From Rhodovulum bhavnagarense (GTDB lineage Bacteria; Pseudomonadota; Alphaproteobacteria; Rhodobacterales; Rhodobacteraceae): a stretch of DNA of 64,000 bases. The notes under the pieces were generated by a model. The model did no database searches. It was not told the DNA's origin and saw nothing but the letters and a program-made list of their open reading frames with translations. The stretch is taken from positions 62,001 through 126,000 of the forward strand of contig NZ_SLXU01000003.1 of assembly GCF_004343505.1 (NCBI RefSeq), given 5' to 3'. This document shows, one piece after another, positions 54,847 through 64,000 of this stretch. Numbering within the stretch: position 1 is the first letter of the stretch; each line of letters opens with the position of its first letter. The position numbers and the translations under genes are program-made.

Positions 54847-56151
54847 TCACGCAAGCATGGCCATCGGGTTCTCGAGATTTTCCTTGATCGCGGCAAGAAG
54901 CTCGGCACCAACTGCACCGTCGATCACCCGGTGGTCGACGCTGAGCGTGGCCGACATCACGGTCGCGGGTTCTATCTGCCCGTCGTCGGTCACGACCGCT
55001 TTTTTCACGCCCGCGCCTACCGCGAGGATCGCGCCGTGGGGCGGATTGATCACCGCATCGAAACTGTCGATGCCGAACATGCCGAGATTCGAGATCGCAA
55101 AGCTGCCCCCCTGGTATTCATTCGGCGCGAGTTTCTTGTCGCGGGCACGTGCGGCCAAATCCTTCATCTCCGCAGAAAGCTGGCCGAGCGTTTTTGTCTC
55201 TGCATCCCTTAGAACTGGGGTAAACAGGCCGCCCTCGATGGCCACCGCAACCGCCACGTCGGATGCAACGAGACGCAGGATGCGGTCCCCCGCCCATACG
55301 GCATTGGCAGCGGGCACTTGTTGCAGGGCGAGAGCGCAGGCCTTGATGATGAAATCGTTGACCGAAAGCTTGACCCCGCGTTTTTCCAGTTGTCGGTTGA
55401 ACTGGGCGCGGAACGCAAGCAACGCATCAAGTCGGATATCCCGGCGCAGATAGAAATGCGGGATCGTCTGCTTGGCTTCGGTCAGGCGCGCGGCGATGGT
55501 CTTGCGCATTCCGTCAAGCGGCAACTCAGAATAGGCACGCTCGGCATAAATGGCCATGATGGACTCGGCGTCGGGCCCGGCTGGCATCGACGCGGGGGCA
55601 GGACGTTCCACGGCCGCGGATCTCGGTTGCGGCGCGGGCCTGGCGGTGGCGCCCTCCAGATCGGCCCTGACGATTCGTCCGCGCGGCCCCGAGCCGTTGA
55701 TGCGCCCAAGGTCCAGTCCCTTTTCCGCAGCGATGCGGCGTGCAAGCGGCGAGGCAAGGATGCGTGCGCCCCCGTCATCTGTCGGTGCGCGGGGTGCCGT
55801 GGTGGCGGCGTCGCGCGCGAGGGGTGTCTTGTCCTCTGTCGTGGCCGTTGCGGTCCTTGCGGCGGGGGAGGGCATCGGAGCATCGGCCTTGATTACCTCG
55901 GCCTTTTCGCTCTCGCCCAGCAACAGGGCGATGGGGGTGTTGACCTTTATCCCTTCGGTTCCCGCATCCACCAGTAGCTTGCCGATCACGCCGTCATCTG
56001 AGGCCTCGAATTCCATCGTGGCCTTGTCGGTTTCGATCTCGGCGATCAGGTCGCCGGCGGCGACGCTGTCGCCTTCGTTCACCAGCCACTTGGCAAGTGT
56101 TCCGTCCTCCATCGTAGGCGACAGCGCTGGCATCAGGATTTCGGTTGGCAT
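54847..56151 (-). CDS. pdhC: Pyruvate dehydrogenase E2, dihydrolipoamide acetyltransferase
   Basis: A 434-residue E2. One lipoyl domain at residues 1-75 with the lipoylated lysine in [13 protein letters not shown], an Ala/Pro linker, the E1/E3-binding domain near residue 130 (ILASPLARRIAAEKGLDLGR, INGSGPRGRIVRADLE), and the catalytic domain ending with MSATLSVDHRVIDGAVGAEL. It transfers acetyl to CoA at the core of the complex. Follows pdhB by 13 bases. Confidence 0.96.
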   Translation of the reverse strand: MPTEILMPALSPTMEDGTLAKWLVNEGDSVAAGDLIAEIETDKATMEFEASDDGVIGKLLVDAGTEGIKVNTPIALLLGESEKAEVIKADAPMPSPAARTATATTEDKTPLARDAATTAPRAPTDDGGARILASPLARRIAAEKGLDLGRINGSGPRGRIVRADLEGATARPAPQPRSAAVERPAPASMPAGPDAESIMAIYAERAYSELPLDGMRKTIAARLTEAKQTIPHFYLRRDIRLDALLAFRAQFNRQLEKRGVKLSVNDFIIKACALALQQVPAANAVWAGDRILRLVASDVAVAVAIEGGLFTPVLRDAETKTLGQLSAEMKDLAARARDKKLAPNEYQGGSFAISNLGMFGIDSFDAVINPPHGAILAVGAGVKKAVVTDDGQIEPATVMSATLSVDHRVIDGAVGAELLAAIKENLENPMAMLA

Positions 56152-56164
56152 GGGCCGTGCCTCC

Positions 56165-57532
56165 TCAGCGATAGGTGACCTGCTTGACCGCTTCGATGAC
56201 CTCTTTCGTGGTCACCAGCGCCAGCTTTTCGAGGTTGGCGGCATAGGGCATGGGGACGTCCTTACCGGTACAGTTGATCACCGGCGCGTCCAGCCAGTCG
56301 AACGCCTCGCGCATCAGCACCGCCGAGATGTGGTTGCCGATGGAGCAGACCGGGAAGCCCTCTTCGACGGTCACGCAGCGATTGGTCTTTTTCACGCTTG
56401 CGATGACGGTCGCGGTGTCGATGGGGCGCAGGGTGCGCAGGTCGATCACCTCGGCCTCGATCCCGTCCTTCGCCAGTTCTTCGGCGGCCTCCAGCGCGTA
56501 GGTCATGCCGATGCCGAAGCTGACGATGGTCACGTCCGCGCCTTCGCGCCAGATCCGCGCCTTGCCGAAGGGGATGGTGAAATCGTCGAGCACGGGGACC
56601 TCGAAGCTCTTGCCGTAGAGGATCTCGTTTTCGAGGAAGATCACCGGGTTAGGGTCGCGGATCGCGGTTTTCAGCAGGCCCTTGGCATCGGCGGCCGAGT
56701 AGGGCTGTACCACCTTGAGGCCGGGGATATGGGCATACCAGGCGGCATAGTCCTGGCTGTGCTGGGCGGCGACGCGGGCGGCCGCGCCGTTGGGGCCGCG
56801 GAACACCATCGGACAGCCCATCTGGCCGCCGGACATGTACAGGGTCTTGGCTGCCGAGTTGACGATCTGGTCCATCGCCTGCATGGCGAAGTTGAAGGTC
56901 ATGAACTCGACGATGGGGCGCAGGCCGCCGAAGGCCGCACCGACGCCGAGGCCCGCGAAGCCGTGCTCGGTGATCGGCGTGTCGATGACGCGTCTGGCGC
57001 CGAACTCGTCCAGCAGGCCCTGGCTGATCTTGTAGGCGCCCTGGTATTCGGCGACCTCTTCGCCCATCAGGAACACGGTATCGTCGCGGCGCATCTCCTC
57101 GGCCATGGCATCGCGCAGGGCCTCGCGCACGGTGGTCGACTTCATCGTTGTACCCTCGGGGATGTCCGGTTCGGGCACAGGGGCGGCGGTCTTGGGTTCG
57201 GCCGGTTTGGGGGCGGGGGCGCTGTTGCCGGCGGCCGCCGGGGCAGGGGCCTTGGCCGTGCCGGCGCCTGCGGCGGCCTCTGCATCCTCGCCCTCCTCTA
57301 CAAGGACGGCGATGGGGGTGTTGACCTTGACCCCGTCGGTGCCGGCCGCGACCAGGATCTTGCCGAGGATGCCCTCATCCACTGCTTCGAATTCCATGGT
57401 GGCCTTGTCGGTTTCGATCTCGGCGAGGATGTCCCCCGCGGACACGGTATCGCCCTCCTTGACAAGCCATTTGGCCAGTGTGCCCTCCTCCATGGTCGGC
57501 GACAGGGCGGGCATCAGGATTTCAACTGCCAT
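56165..57532 (-). CDS. pdhB: Pyruvate dehydrogenase E1 beta subunit with N-terminal lipoyl domain
   Basis: A 455-residue subunit. Residues 1-78 form a lipoyl domain ([37 protein letters not shown]), then an Ala/Pro linker and the transketolase-like E1-beta body ([40 protein letters not shown]-terminal domain with [13 protein letters not shown]). The fused lipoyl domain is typical for alphaproteobacteria. The ATG at 57532 starts the lipoyl domain; the extra upstream codons are not homologous. Confidence 0.96.
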   Translation of the reverse strand: MAVEILMPALSPTMEEGTLAKWLVKEGDTVSAGDILAEIETDKATMEFEAVDEGILGKILVAAGTDGVKVNTPIAVLVEEGEDAEAAAGAGTAKAPAPAAAGNSAPAPKPAEPKTAAPVPEPDIPEGTTMKSTTVREALRDAMAEEMRRDDTVFLMGEEVAEYQGAYKISQGLLDEFGARRVIDTPITEHGFAGLGVGAAFGGLRPIVEFMTFNFAMQAMDQIVNSAAKTLYMSGGQMGCPMVFRGPNGAAARVAAQHSQDYAAWYAHIPGLKVVQPYSAADAKGLLKTAIRDPNPVIFLENEILYGKSFEVPVLDDFTIPFGKARIWREGADVTIVSFGIGMTYALEAAEELAKDGIEAEVIDLRTLRPIDTATVIASVKKTNRCVTVEEGFPVCSIGNHISAVLMREAFDWLDAPVINCTGKDVPMPYAANLEKLALVTTKEVIEAVKQVTYR

Positions 57533-57546
57533 CGTGTTTCCCTCCC

Positions 57547-58557
57547 TCAGGCGTTCTGCGGCGCCGCGTTGGCGTAGATGTCGGTCCAAAGTTCTTCGAG
57601 CGCGGGCTCGGGGCTTTGCTTGGCGAATTCTGCCGCTTCGTTGACGATGTCCTTGATGTCCTTGTCTATCGACTTGAGTTCATCCTCGGTCGCGTGCTTA
57701 CCGGTCAGCAACAGGTCGCGAACGTGCTCGATCGCATCGCGTTCCTCGCGGATTTTCTGCACCTCCTCGCGCGAGCGGTATTTCGCCGGGTCCGACATCG
57801 AGTGGCCGCGGTAACGGTATGTCATCACCTCAAGGATATAGGGTCCCTTGCCAGCCCGCGCATGGGCGACGGCCTTTTCGCCCGCGGCCTTGACCGCCAG
57901 CACGTCCATGCCGTCCACTTCTTCGCCCGCGATGCCATAGGCCGCGCCGCGTTCCCAGAGATTGGGCGACTTCGTCGAGCGCTTGACAGCCGTGCCCATC
58001 GCGTACTGGTTGTTCTCGATCACGAAGACTACCGGCAATTCCCAAAGCTCGGCCATGTTGTAGGTCTCGTAGACCTGGCCCTGGTTGGCTGCACCGTCAC
58101 CGAAATAGACAAAGGTCACACTGTCATTGCCCAGATACTTGTCGGCAAATGCCAGGCCCGCGCCGATCGGAACTTGCGCGCCGACGATTCCGTGGCCTCC
58201 GTAAAAATGCTTGGCTTTCGAAAACATGTGCATCGAGCCGCCCTTGCCCTTGGAATATCCGCCCTCGCGCCCGGTCAGTTCGGCCATGACGCCTTTGGGG
58301 TCCATGCCGCAGGCCAGCATATGACCATGGTCGCGGTAAGAGGTGATGCGCTTGTCACCCTCCCTGGTGGCCGCTTCCAGGCCGACGACCACGGCCTCTT
58401 GCCCGATGTAGAGGTGGCAAAAGCCGCCAATCAGCCCCATCCCGTAGAGCTGGCCGGCCTTTTCCTCGAATCGACGGATCAACAGCATCTCTCGGTAAAA
58501 TTCGAGAAGCTCTTGCTTTTGCGTATTGGACTTGGGGGGTGTTTTTCGCGTGGCCAT
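57547..58557 (-). CDS. pdhA: Pyruvate dehydrogenase E1 alpha subunit
   Basis: A 336-residue TPP enzyme subunit. [20 protein letters not shown] near residue 50, the TPP motif [20 protein letters not shown] near residue 160, and [20 protein letters not shown] near residue 260 with the phosphorylation-loop serine. The ATG at 58557 ([10 protein letters not shown]) is conserved. First gene of pdhABC, preceded by an AT-rich promoter region with a palindrome. Confidence 0.97.
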   Translation of the reverse strand: MATRKTPPKSNTQKQELLEFYREMLLIRRFEEKAGQLYGMGLIGGFCHLYIGQEAVVVGLEAATREGDKRITSYRDHGHMLACGMDPKGVMAELTGREGGYSKGKGGSMHMFSKAKHFYGGHGIVGAQVPIGAGLAFADKYLGNDSVTFVYFGDGAANQGQVYETYNMAELWELPVVFVIENNQYAMGTAVKRSTKSPNLWERGAAYGIAGEEVDGMDVLAVKAAGEKAVAHARAGKGPYILEVMTYRYRGHSMSDPAKYRSREEVQKIREERDAIEHVRDLLLTGKHATEDELKSIDKDIKDIVNEAAEFAKQSPEPALEELWTDIYANAAPQNA

Positions 58558-58586
58558 CGGGCAGCGCCTCCTCCGCGCGGCGTATG

Positions 58587-58600
58587 GTTTAACGTTAAAC
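58587..58600. promoter_or_regulatory. Palindromic operator-like site before pdhA
   Basis: GTTTAACGTTAAAC is a perfect 14-base palindrome 30 bases before pdhA. On the minus strand it sits just downstream of a TATTAT -10-like element, where a repressor would block transcription. No binding protein can be named from the sequence. Confidence 0.5.
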
Positions 58601-58670
58601 AAAATAATAACAGATGGTTTCCGGCATGGCGAGAGGTTTCCACGGGGGATGTCCGGCAAAGTCGCACGCG

Positions 58671-58973
58671 TTAGCGAATGACGATCTCGTCGCTGCGCAT
58701 CACCCCCAAGACGGCACGCGCGCGTTCGTCCAGCAGGTCCAGGTCGAGATATCCGTCCGACAGGCGGCGGGTCTTGTTTTCCAAGGTCGCGATATGGGCT
58801 GACAGGGCGTCTCGTTCGGCCGTCAGCCGCTCCGCATCGGCCTCGATCTGTATCCGGCGGAAAAGACCGTAATCGCCCTGCACGGCGGCAAAGGTGAAAT
58901 ACATTGCCAGGGAAAAACTCACGCCCAGGAAAACCGCGGCCCCAAGGCCCGGACGCTTGCGCGAACCGCTCAT
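58671..58973 (-). CDS. ftsB: Septum formation initiator FtsB/DivIC family protein
   Basis: A 100-residue bitopic protein: one membrane helix (GLGAAVFLGVSFSLAMYFTF) near residue 10, then a coiled coil (IEADAERLTAERDALSAHIA, TLENKTRRLSDGYLD) and the C-terminal LLDERARAVLGVMRSDEIVI. FtsB helps assemble the divisome. The ATG at 58973 is chosen; the in-frame region upstream is the pgk downstream gap. It often lies next to pdh genes in Rhodobacterales. Confidence 0.85.
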   Translation of the reverse strand: MSGSRKRPGLGAAVFLGVSFSLAMYFTFAAVQGDYGLFRRIQIEADAERLTAERDALSAHIATLENKTRRLSDGYLDLDLLDERARAVLGVMRSDEIVIR

Positions 58974-59083
58974 GAAAACTGCCTCTGTTACCGCCCCTTG
59001 GCCGAGGCGTTGTTGAAACAGTTTGTCATAGTCGCACGGCGTTGTGAATCCCCCGAATGTCCGGGGGCAGGCGCGAAAGGAGA

Positions 59084-59109
59084 GGCCCGGCACCCGAGGG
59101 CGCCGGGCC
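59084..59109 (-). terminator. Hairpin after pgk
   Basis: GGCCCGGC ... GCCGGGCC: a perfect 8-bp stem with a 10-base loop, eight bases past the pgk stop. On the minus strand it is followed by TCTCCTTTC, a weak U-tract. Confidence 0.6.
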
Positions 59110-59116
59110 GCGTCGA

Positions 59117-60307
59117 TCAGGCGCCGAGGGCGGCGACGCCGGGCAGTGTCTTGCCTTCCATCCACTCCAGGAATGCACCGCCCGCGGTCGAGATATAGGT
59201 AAAGTCCCCGGCCACGCCCGCGCCGTTCAGCGCGGCGACCGTGTCGCCTCCGCCCGCGACCGAGATCAGACCGCCCGCCCGGGTCATTTCGGCGGCCTTT
59301 TGCGCGGCCGCGTTGGTGGCGGTGTTGAACGGCTCGATCTCGAAGGCACCCAGCGGGCCGTTCCAGATCAGGGTCTTGCACTTGCCAAAGACCTCCTCGA
59401 CCGCCACCACGGTCCGGGGGCCGGCATCCAGGATCATCGCATCGGCGGGGCAGGCATCGGCGGAGACTGTTTCGTTCGCGGCACCGGCCTTGAATTCACG
59501 CGCCACGACCACGTCTACGGGCAGCACGATTTCGCAGCCGGCGGTTTTCGCCTTGTCCATGATGTCGCGCGCGGTGCCGGTCATGTCATGTTCGCAAAGC
59601 GATTTTCCGACATTGATGCCCTGCGCGGCGAGGAACGTGTTGGCCATGCCGCCGCCGATCACCAGGTAATCGACCTTGCCGACAAGGTTGCCCAGCAGGT
59701 CGAGCTTGGTCGACACCTTGGCGCCACCCACGACCGCCGCCACGGGGCGCTGGGGATTGGACAGCGCGCCTTCCAGCGCCTTCAACTCGGCCTCCATGTT
59801 GCGGCCTGCGCAGGACGGAAGCAGCCGCGCCAGGCCTTCGGTCGAGGCATGCGCGCGGTGTGCCGCGGAAAAGGCATCGTTTACGTAGACATCGCCAAGC
59901 GCGGCCATCGCAGCGGCCAGTTCGGGGTCGTTCTTTTCCTCGCCCGCATGAAAACGCGTGTTTTCCAGCAACAGGATGTCACCCTCGCTCATCGCGGCGA
60001 CAGCCTGTTTTGCGGGCAGGCCGATGCAGTCATCGGCAAAGATCACGCCCTGGCCGAAGGCCGCCTCAAGTGCGGGCAGGGTGATCTTGAGGCTCATCTC
60101 GGGGACAACTTCTCCCTTGGGGCGGCCGAAATGGGCCAGCAGAACCGGCTTGCCGCCCTTGGCAAGGATATCCTTTACCGTGGGTACGATGCGGTCGATC
60201 CGGGTGCCATCGGTGACGCGGCCATCTTCGACCGGCACGTTGATATCCACCCGCACCAGCGCCACCTTGCCGGCGAGATCCATGTCGTCGAGGGTCTTCC
60301 AGGCCAT
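59117..60307 (-). CDS. pgk: Phosphoglycerate kinase
   Basis: A 396-residue glycolytic enzyme. The signature [20 protein letters not shown] opens the N-terminal domain, [11 protein letters not shown] and [17 protein letters not shown] follow, then [15 protein letters not shown] in the hinge/nucleotide domain and [15 protein letters not shown] near residue 370. Monocistronic with a hairpin downstream; divergent from the cyclophilin pair. Confidence 0.97.
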   Translation of the reverse strand: MAWKTLDDMDLAGKVALVRVDINVPVEDGRVTDGTRIDRIVPTVKDILAKGGKPVLLAHFGRPKGEVVPEMSLKITLPALEAAFGQGVIFADDCIGLPAKQAVAAMSEGDILLLENTRFHAGEEKNDPELAAAMAALGDVYVNDAFSAAHRAHASTEGLARLLPSCAGRNMEAELKALEGALSNPQRPVAAVVGGAKVSTKLDLLGNLVGKVDYLVIGGGMANTFLAAQGINVGKSLCEHDMTGTARDIMDKAKTAGCEIVLPVDVVVAREFKAGAANETVSADACPADAMILDAGPRTVVAVEEVFGKCKTLIWNGPLGAFEIEPFNTATNAAAQKAAEMTRAGGLISVAGGGDTVAALNGAGVAGDFTYISTAGGAFLEWMEGKTLPGVAALGA

Positions 60308-60455
60308 ACGTAATCCTCCCGAGGGTTATAGGCTTTGGGCTAGATCGCCCAAAGCTGGGTCAAAGGTCAATGCCATTGCGGCGCGGGGCCTCTTTCCTTC
60401 GGCGATTGGTCGCACTAGGCTCCGCCGGCAAATGACACGCAGCAGGAGGCCCGAC

Positions 60456-60962
60456 ATGGCCGAGATCAAGGATCCCGAGAACACGATCATCATGGAGTTG
60501 AAGGACGGCCGCGTCGTGATCGAGCTTTTGACGGATATCGCGCCCGCCCATTGCGCGCGGATGAAGGAACTGGCCCGCGCGGGCGCCTATGACAACGTTG
60601 TCTTTCACCGGGTGATCGACGGGTTCATGGCCCAGACGGGTGATGTGGCCCATGGCAATGCCGAAAAGGCTTTCGACCTGCGCCGGGCGGGCACGGGGGG
60701 GTCGGACCTGCCCGACCTGCCGGCGGAATTCTCGCGTATCCCGCATGATCGGGGCACGCTTGGGGCGGCGCGTTCGCAAAATCCCAATTCGGCAAATTCG
60801 CAGTTCTTCATCAATTTTACCGACAACCATTTTCTGAACGGCCAATACACCGTCTATGGCCGGGTTATAGAGGGGATGGGCCATGTCGATGCCATCACTC
60901 GCGGTGAACCGCCGGCAAACCCCGACCGCATGCTCAGCGTCAAGGTAGCGGCCGATGCGTAG
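60456..60962 (+). CDS. ppiB: Cytoplasmic peptidyl-prolyl cis-trans isomerase (cyclophilin)
   Basis: A 168-residue cyclophilin without a signal peptide. The active-site arginine and surrounding block are VVFHRVIDGFMAQTGDVAHG near residue 50, then NSANSQFFINFTDNHFLNGQ near 110 and YTVYGRVIEGMGHVDAI. The ATG at 60456 has AGGAGG before it. It overlaps the next cyclophilin gene by eight bases. Confidence 0.95.
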   Translation: MAEIKDPENTIIMELKDGRVVIELLTDIAPAHCARMKELARAGAYDNVVFHRVIDGFMAQTGDVAHGNAEKAFDLRRAGTGGSDLPDLPAEFSRIPHDRGTLGAARSQNPNSANSQFFINFTDNHFLNGQYTVYGRVIEGMGHVDAITRGEPPANPDRMLSVKVAADA

Positions 60963-61506
60963 GGTCGCGGCTGTGCTGAGCCTTCTGGCCGCGTCTCCGG
61001 CATTGGCCACGGGGCTTGAGATCGACATCGCGGGCGAGGGCGCGAATGGCACGATCACCGTGGATCTGTTCGAGGATCTGGCCCCCGGCCACGTCACGCG
61101 CATCACCCAATTGGCCGAAAGCGGGGCCTATGACGACGTTGTCTTTCATCGGGTGATCGACGGGTTCATGGCCCAGACCGGCGATGTCGCCTTTGGCAAG
61201 TTGGGCGGTGACATGCGCCTTGCCGGGCGTGGCGGGTCGGACATGCCTGACCTGGCGGCCGAATTCTCGGATCGCCCCTTCGATCGCGGCGTGATCGGCA
61301 TGGCGCGCTCGGCAGACCCGGATTCGGCCAATTCCCAGTTCTTCATCATGTTCGCGCCTGCGCCGCACCTGAACGGACAATATACGGTGGTGGGGCAGGT
61401 CAGTGAGGGTATGGATGTGGTCGACGCGATCAAGCGCGGCACCGGGCGTAACGGCGCCGTGACTGGTCAGCCCGACCGGATGTCGGCCGTTCGCGTGCTC
61501 GAGTGA
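60955..61506 (+). CDS. Periplasmic cyclophilin (peptidyl-prolyl isomerase) with signal peptide
   Basis: A 183-residue cyclophilin with an N-terminal signal peptide (MRRVAAVLSLLAASPALA). The core matches its neighbour (VVFHRVIDGFMAQTGDVAFG, NSQFFIMFAPAPHLNGQYTV), so the pair is a tandem duplication that now serves two compartments. The overlap of eight bases with ppiB implies translational coupling. Confidence 0.93.
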   Translation: MRRVAAVLSLLAASPALATGLEIDIAGEGANGTITVDLFEDLAPGHVTRITQLAESGAYDDVVFHRVIDGFMAQTGDVAFGKLGGDMRLAGRGGSDMPDLAAEFSDRPFDRGVIGMARSADPDSANSQFFIMFAPAPHLNGQYTVVGQVSEGMDVVDAIKRGTGRNGAVTGQPDRMSAVRVLE

Positions 61507-61510
61507 CGGG

Positions 61511-61552
61511 CTGACCGGCCCGGCATGCGCTGCGGCGCGTCGGGCCGGTCAG
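61511..61552. terminator. Long hairpin between the cyclophilin pair and the frameshifted gene
   Basis: CTGACCGGCCCG and CGGGCCGGTCAG form a perfect 12-bp stem around an 18-base loop. It covers the stop codon of the convergent frameshifted gene. No U-tract is present, so it may act as a bidirectional terminator or mRNA-stability element. Confidence 0.55.
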
Positions 61553-61883
61553 ATCGTCACGCCCAGGGGATGACCCGCCCCGTTCTCAACCTTGTCTTGG
61601 ATCGCCGGTGCGACACGGCCTTGATCGGCAACACCCGCATCCCCGTTTTCAACCGCATCCTCAGCCGTCGCCGCCACAGCATAGGAAGACGGACCGCCGA
61701 GGATAACGGCGTCTGCCGGCGTGCCAGGCCGGCCCGCGGACCGGTGCCGCTGAGAATGGCAAGGCCGAAGAAATCGGAAAACGGCGTGCAGCCATATTCG
61801 GCGAGATCCCAACGGTTATCGGTAACGATGCGGTCGGACCGCAGCAGGCGTCTGGGAAACCTGTCATCGGCAATTCCGGTCAT
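61549..61883 (-). pseudogene. Frameshifted small conserved-looking gene
   Basis: An ATG at 61883 with a good ribosome site (AAGGAGCGCC) opens a protein-like frame (MTGIADDRFPRRLLRSDRI, then WDLAEYGCTPFSDFFGLAIL) that loses coding character near 61735. The frame shifted by one base continues with balanced composition (RPGTPADAVILGGPSSYAVA, TAEDAVENGDAGVADQGRVA, AIQDKVENGAGHPLGVTI) to a stop at 61549. A single base missing near 61725-61745 would join them into about 111 residues. I do not recognise the family. Confidence 0.6.
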
Positions 61884-61986
61884 GGGCGCTCCTTTCGATC
61901 CTGAACCCCGATGCCAAACACTCTGGTGCGGCTCCGCGGCCCTGCCAAGTGGGCCTATCAGCGCAGCGGCCTGACGCGCTGTCGGT

Positions 61987-63084
61987 TCAGGCGGGGTGAC
62001 TGATCTTGCCCCCGCCGACCGCGGCCGCAACGCCCGTCGTTCCCGGGCACGATGTTGCCAGCCCCCGCGCCACCCGTACCGCGAGAAAGGCAAACGCCTG
62101 TGCCTCCAGCATGTCGCCGTCAAGCCCCACATCCTCGACCTGCACGGCCGCAACGCCCGTGCGTTCGACAAGCATGGCCATCATCAGCGGGTTCAGCCGC
62201 CCGCCACCGGTTATCAACAGACGTTCTGGCGGTACAGGGCAGTGTTCCAGACCTGCGGCCACGGCGCTGGCCGCGGCGGCGGTCAGCGTGGCGGCGGCAT
62301 CGGCATCCGACAGCTGCGCCACCTGCGCCATAAGGTCTGAAAAGGCGTTGCGATCCAACGATTTCGGCGGCATACGATGGAAATGCGGGTGTTCCAGAAA
62401 CGCCGCGATGATCGCCTCATCCACGACACCCTGTGACCCCAATGCACCGTCGCGGTCGCATTCCACCCCGCGCCGCGCCCGCATCAGGTCATTCAGCGGC
62501 GCGTTGGCCGGTCCCGTGTCAAAGGCTAATAACGCGCCCGTGTCCTCGGGTCGGTCGCGGGATGGATCGACCCAGGTCAGGTTGCCCACTCCGCCGAGAT
62601 TGACAAAGGCCACGGGCGCTTTTGCCCCGATCCAGCGGGCGCAGGCGAAATGAAAAAACGGCGCCAGCGGTGCGCCCTGTCCGCCCAGGCGGATATCGGT
62701 GCTGCGAAAATCCCAGACCACCGGCAGCCCCAGCGCCTTGGCCAGAACGTCCCCGTCGCCCGCTTGATGGGTGCCGCGCCCGCGCGGCTCATGCGCGAGC
62801 GTCTGGCCATGAAAACCCGCGATATCGATGCCGTCAAAGCGTGCCATCAACTCGGCATGGGCGGTCTCGACCACCTCGGCGGCCGCATCGACCCCCCGAT
62901 CACCCGGCCAGCAGCCCAGGGCCTCCGTGATCGCCGCGCGCTCGTCCTCGGAATAGGGGCGGTAGGCGGTGTCGCCGAACGCCACGATCCGTTCGCCATC
63001 CGTGACCACGACCGCCGCATCCACCCCGTCCAACGACGTGCCCGACATGGTTCCCAGCGCCCTGACCGGTCGATCTTTCAACAT
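61987..63084 (-). CDS. anmK: Anhydro-N-acetylmuramic acid kinase
   Basis: A 365-residue sugar kinase recycling anhMurNAc from the cell wall. N-terminal [20 protein letters not shown] near residue 10, substrate block [15 protein letters not shown] near 177 and [18 protein letters not shown] near 205, then [17 protein letters not shown] near 290. The ATG at 63084 ([11 protein letters not shown]) is preferred over one eight codons upstream. Divergent from tyrS. Confidence 0.95.
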   Translation of the reverse strand: MLKDRPVRALGTMSGTSLDGVDAAVVVTDGERIVAFGDTAYRPYSEDERAAITEALGCWPGDRGVDAAAEVVETAHAELMARFDGIDIAGFHGQTLAHEPRGRGTHQAGDGDVLAKALGLPVVWDFRSTDIRLGGQGAPLAPFFHFACARWIGAKAPVAFVNLGGVGNLTWVDPSRDRPEDTGALLAFDTGPANAPLNDLMRARRGVECDRDGALGSQGVVDEAIIAAFLEHPHFHRMPPKSLDRNAFSDLMAQVAQLSDADAAATLTAAAASAVAAGLEHCPVPPERLLITGGGRLNPLMMAMLVERTGVAAVQVEDVGLDGDMLEAQAFAFLAVRVARGLATSCPGTTGVAAAVGGGKISHPA

Positions 63085-63149
63085 GGCCTTCCCCTTGCCG
63101 CCCCGCACCGGTATATCACGCCCAATTCAGGCCCAAGGGACAAGAGGCA

Positions 63150-64000
63150 ATGACCTACCACCCCCGATCAGACTTCCTGCGCGTGATGATCGAGCGCGGC
63201 TTTCTGGCCGATTGCACGGATTACCAGGGCCTTGACGAGGCGCTGAGCAACGGGGTTGTGCCCGCCTATATCGGTTTCGATGCGACCGCGAAATCCCTGC
63301 ATGTGGGCAGCCTGATCCAGATCATGATGCTGCGCTGGTTGCAAAAAACCGGGCACAAGCCGCTGGTGTTGATGGGCGGCGGTACGACCAAGGTGGGCGA
63401 TCCCAGCTTTCGTGCGGACGAACGCCCGCTGCTCACACCCGAGCAGATCGAGGCGAATATCGCCGGGATCAAACAGGTCTTTGCCCGCTATGTCACGTTC
63501 GGTGAAAAGCCGACCGACGCGTTGATGCTGAACAATGCCGAATGGCTTGATGGGCTGAACTATCTCGATTTCCTGCGCGATATCGGTCGGCATTTCAGCG
63601 TCAACCGGATGCTGTCTTTTGAATCGGTGAAATCGCGGCTGGACCGTGAACAGTCGCTTAGTTTCCTCGAATTCAACTACATGATCCTTCAGGCCTATGA
63701 CTTCATGGAACTGAACCGTCGCTATGGCTGTCGGTTGCAGATGGGCGGATCGGATCAATGGGGAAATATCGTTAACGGCATCGACCTTACGCGTCGGGTT
63801 ATCGATGTCGAAGTGTTCGGCCTGACCTCACCTCTCTTGACCACTTCTGATGGCAAGAAGATGGGCAAGACTGCCGACGGTGCGATCTGGTTGAATGCTG
63901 AAATGCGCAGCCCTTACGAGTTCTGGCAGTTCTGGCGCAACACCACCGATGCCGATGTGGGCCGGTTCCTCAAGCTATATACCGAACTGCCGATCGAGGA
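63150..64000 (+). CDS. tyrS: Tyrosyl-tRNA synthetase (cut by right window edge)
   Basis: The first 283 residues of a class I tyrosyl-tRNA synthetase are visible. The HIGH-equivalent is in [17 protein letters not shown] near residue 52, the tyrosine pocket in [20 protein letters not shown] near residue 175, [15 protein letters not shown] near 202, and the KMSKS-equivalent [12 protein letters not shown] near 236. The S4-like C-terminal domain lies beyond the window. The ATG at 63150 has AAGAGG just upstream. Confidence 0.97.
   Translation, partial: MTYHPRSDFLRVMIERGFLADCTDYQGLDEALSNGVVPAYIGFDATAKSLHVGSLIQIMMLRWLQKTGHKPLVLMGGGTTKVGDPSFRADERPLLTPEQIEANIAGIKQVFARYVTFGEKPTDALMLNNAEWLDGLNYLDFLRDIGRHFSVNRMLSFESVKSRLDREQSLSFLEFNYMILQAYDFMELNRRYGCRLQMGGSDQWGNIVNGIDLTRRVIDVEVFGLTSPLLTTSDGKKMGKTADGAIWLNAEMRSPYEFWQFWRNTTDADVGRFLKLYTELPIE

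Noticed and set aside
55550-57577. 675-codon open frame opposite pdhB/pdhC
   Set aside because: Antisense shadow of two clear pyruvate dehydrogenase genes; Gly/His/Asp-rich composition typical of such shadows.
59057-60313. 418-codon open frame opposite pgk
   Set aside because: Antisense of phosphoglycerate kinase, which is intact and has all family motifs.

Overview
The window looks like a chromosomal segment of a marine-type alphaproteobacterium of the order Rhodobacterales (Roseobacter/Paracoccaceae group). The evidence is high GC coding with strong GC3 bias, a complete RcGTA-type gene transfer agent cluster, a pyruvate dehydrogenase E1-beta subunit with its own lipoyl domain, a ccmABCDG cytochrome c maturation run behind secDF, and several Rhodobacterales-type hypothetical families (DUF6314, DUF1223, DUF2793). 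No rRNA, CRISPR array, insertion sequence, integrase or plasmid gene was seen. One tRNA is present (tRNA-Leu, anticodon UAG).

Layout. 0-1.8 kb: an RND efflux pair on the minus strand, with the permease running off the left edge. 1.9-5.5 kb: a TPR membrane protein, a BamB-like lipoprotein and der. 5.5-7.5 kb: a TspO/MBR-like protein and serS on the minus strand. 7.8-14.0 kb: yajC-secD-secF, an Mth938-like protein, then ccmA-B-C-D-G. 14.3-22.9 kb: acnA, a DUF1223 thioredoxin-like protein, a lipid acyltransferase, an orphan fliG, a tiny secreted Cys protein with purB, then DUF6314-bioY. 23.3-28.3 kb: glnB-glnA, an NAD(P)H-hydrate dehydratase without its usual epimerase half, a minimal Hint-domain protein, tRNA-Leu and an rRNA methyltransferase. 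28.5-37.8 kb: tig, a GNAT protein, rpsF-rpsR-rplI, a family 92-like glycosyltransferase, fabD-fabG-acpP-fabF-mltG.

37.8-53.1 kb is the GTA cluster: packaging (g1, g2), portal, g3.5, prohead protease, capsid, connector and tail genes, peptidase, a giant hub/host-contact protein g15, and a DUF2793 fibre-like protein. 53.2-64.0 kb: a TraR/DksA zinc-finger protein, cysE, an AhpD-like protein, pdhA-pdhB-pdhC (minus), ftsB, pgk, two cyclophilins, a frameshifted hypothetical gene, anmK and the start of tyrS.

The most interesting points concern the GTA. Its only visible promoter lies just after a TTAA-N7-TTAA box (the CtrA consensus) and runs straight into a strong intrinsic terminator before g1. 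A second strong terminator separates g2 from g3. This layout predicts that GTA expression needs CtrA plus processive antitermination. The g15 protein carries an extra block of about 160 residues inserted inside its TIM barrel. Secondary points are palindromic operators before pdhA and acnA, the missing NnrE domain, and an orphan FliG lacking several torque residues.
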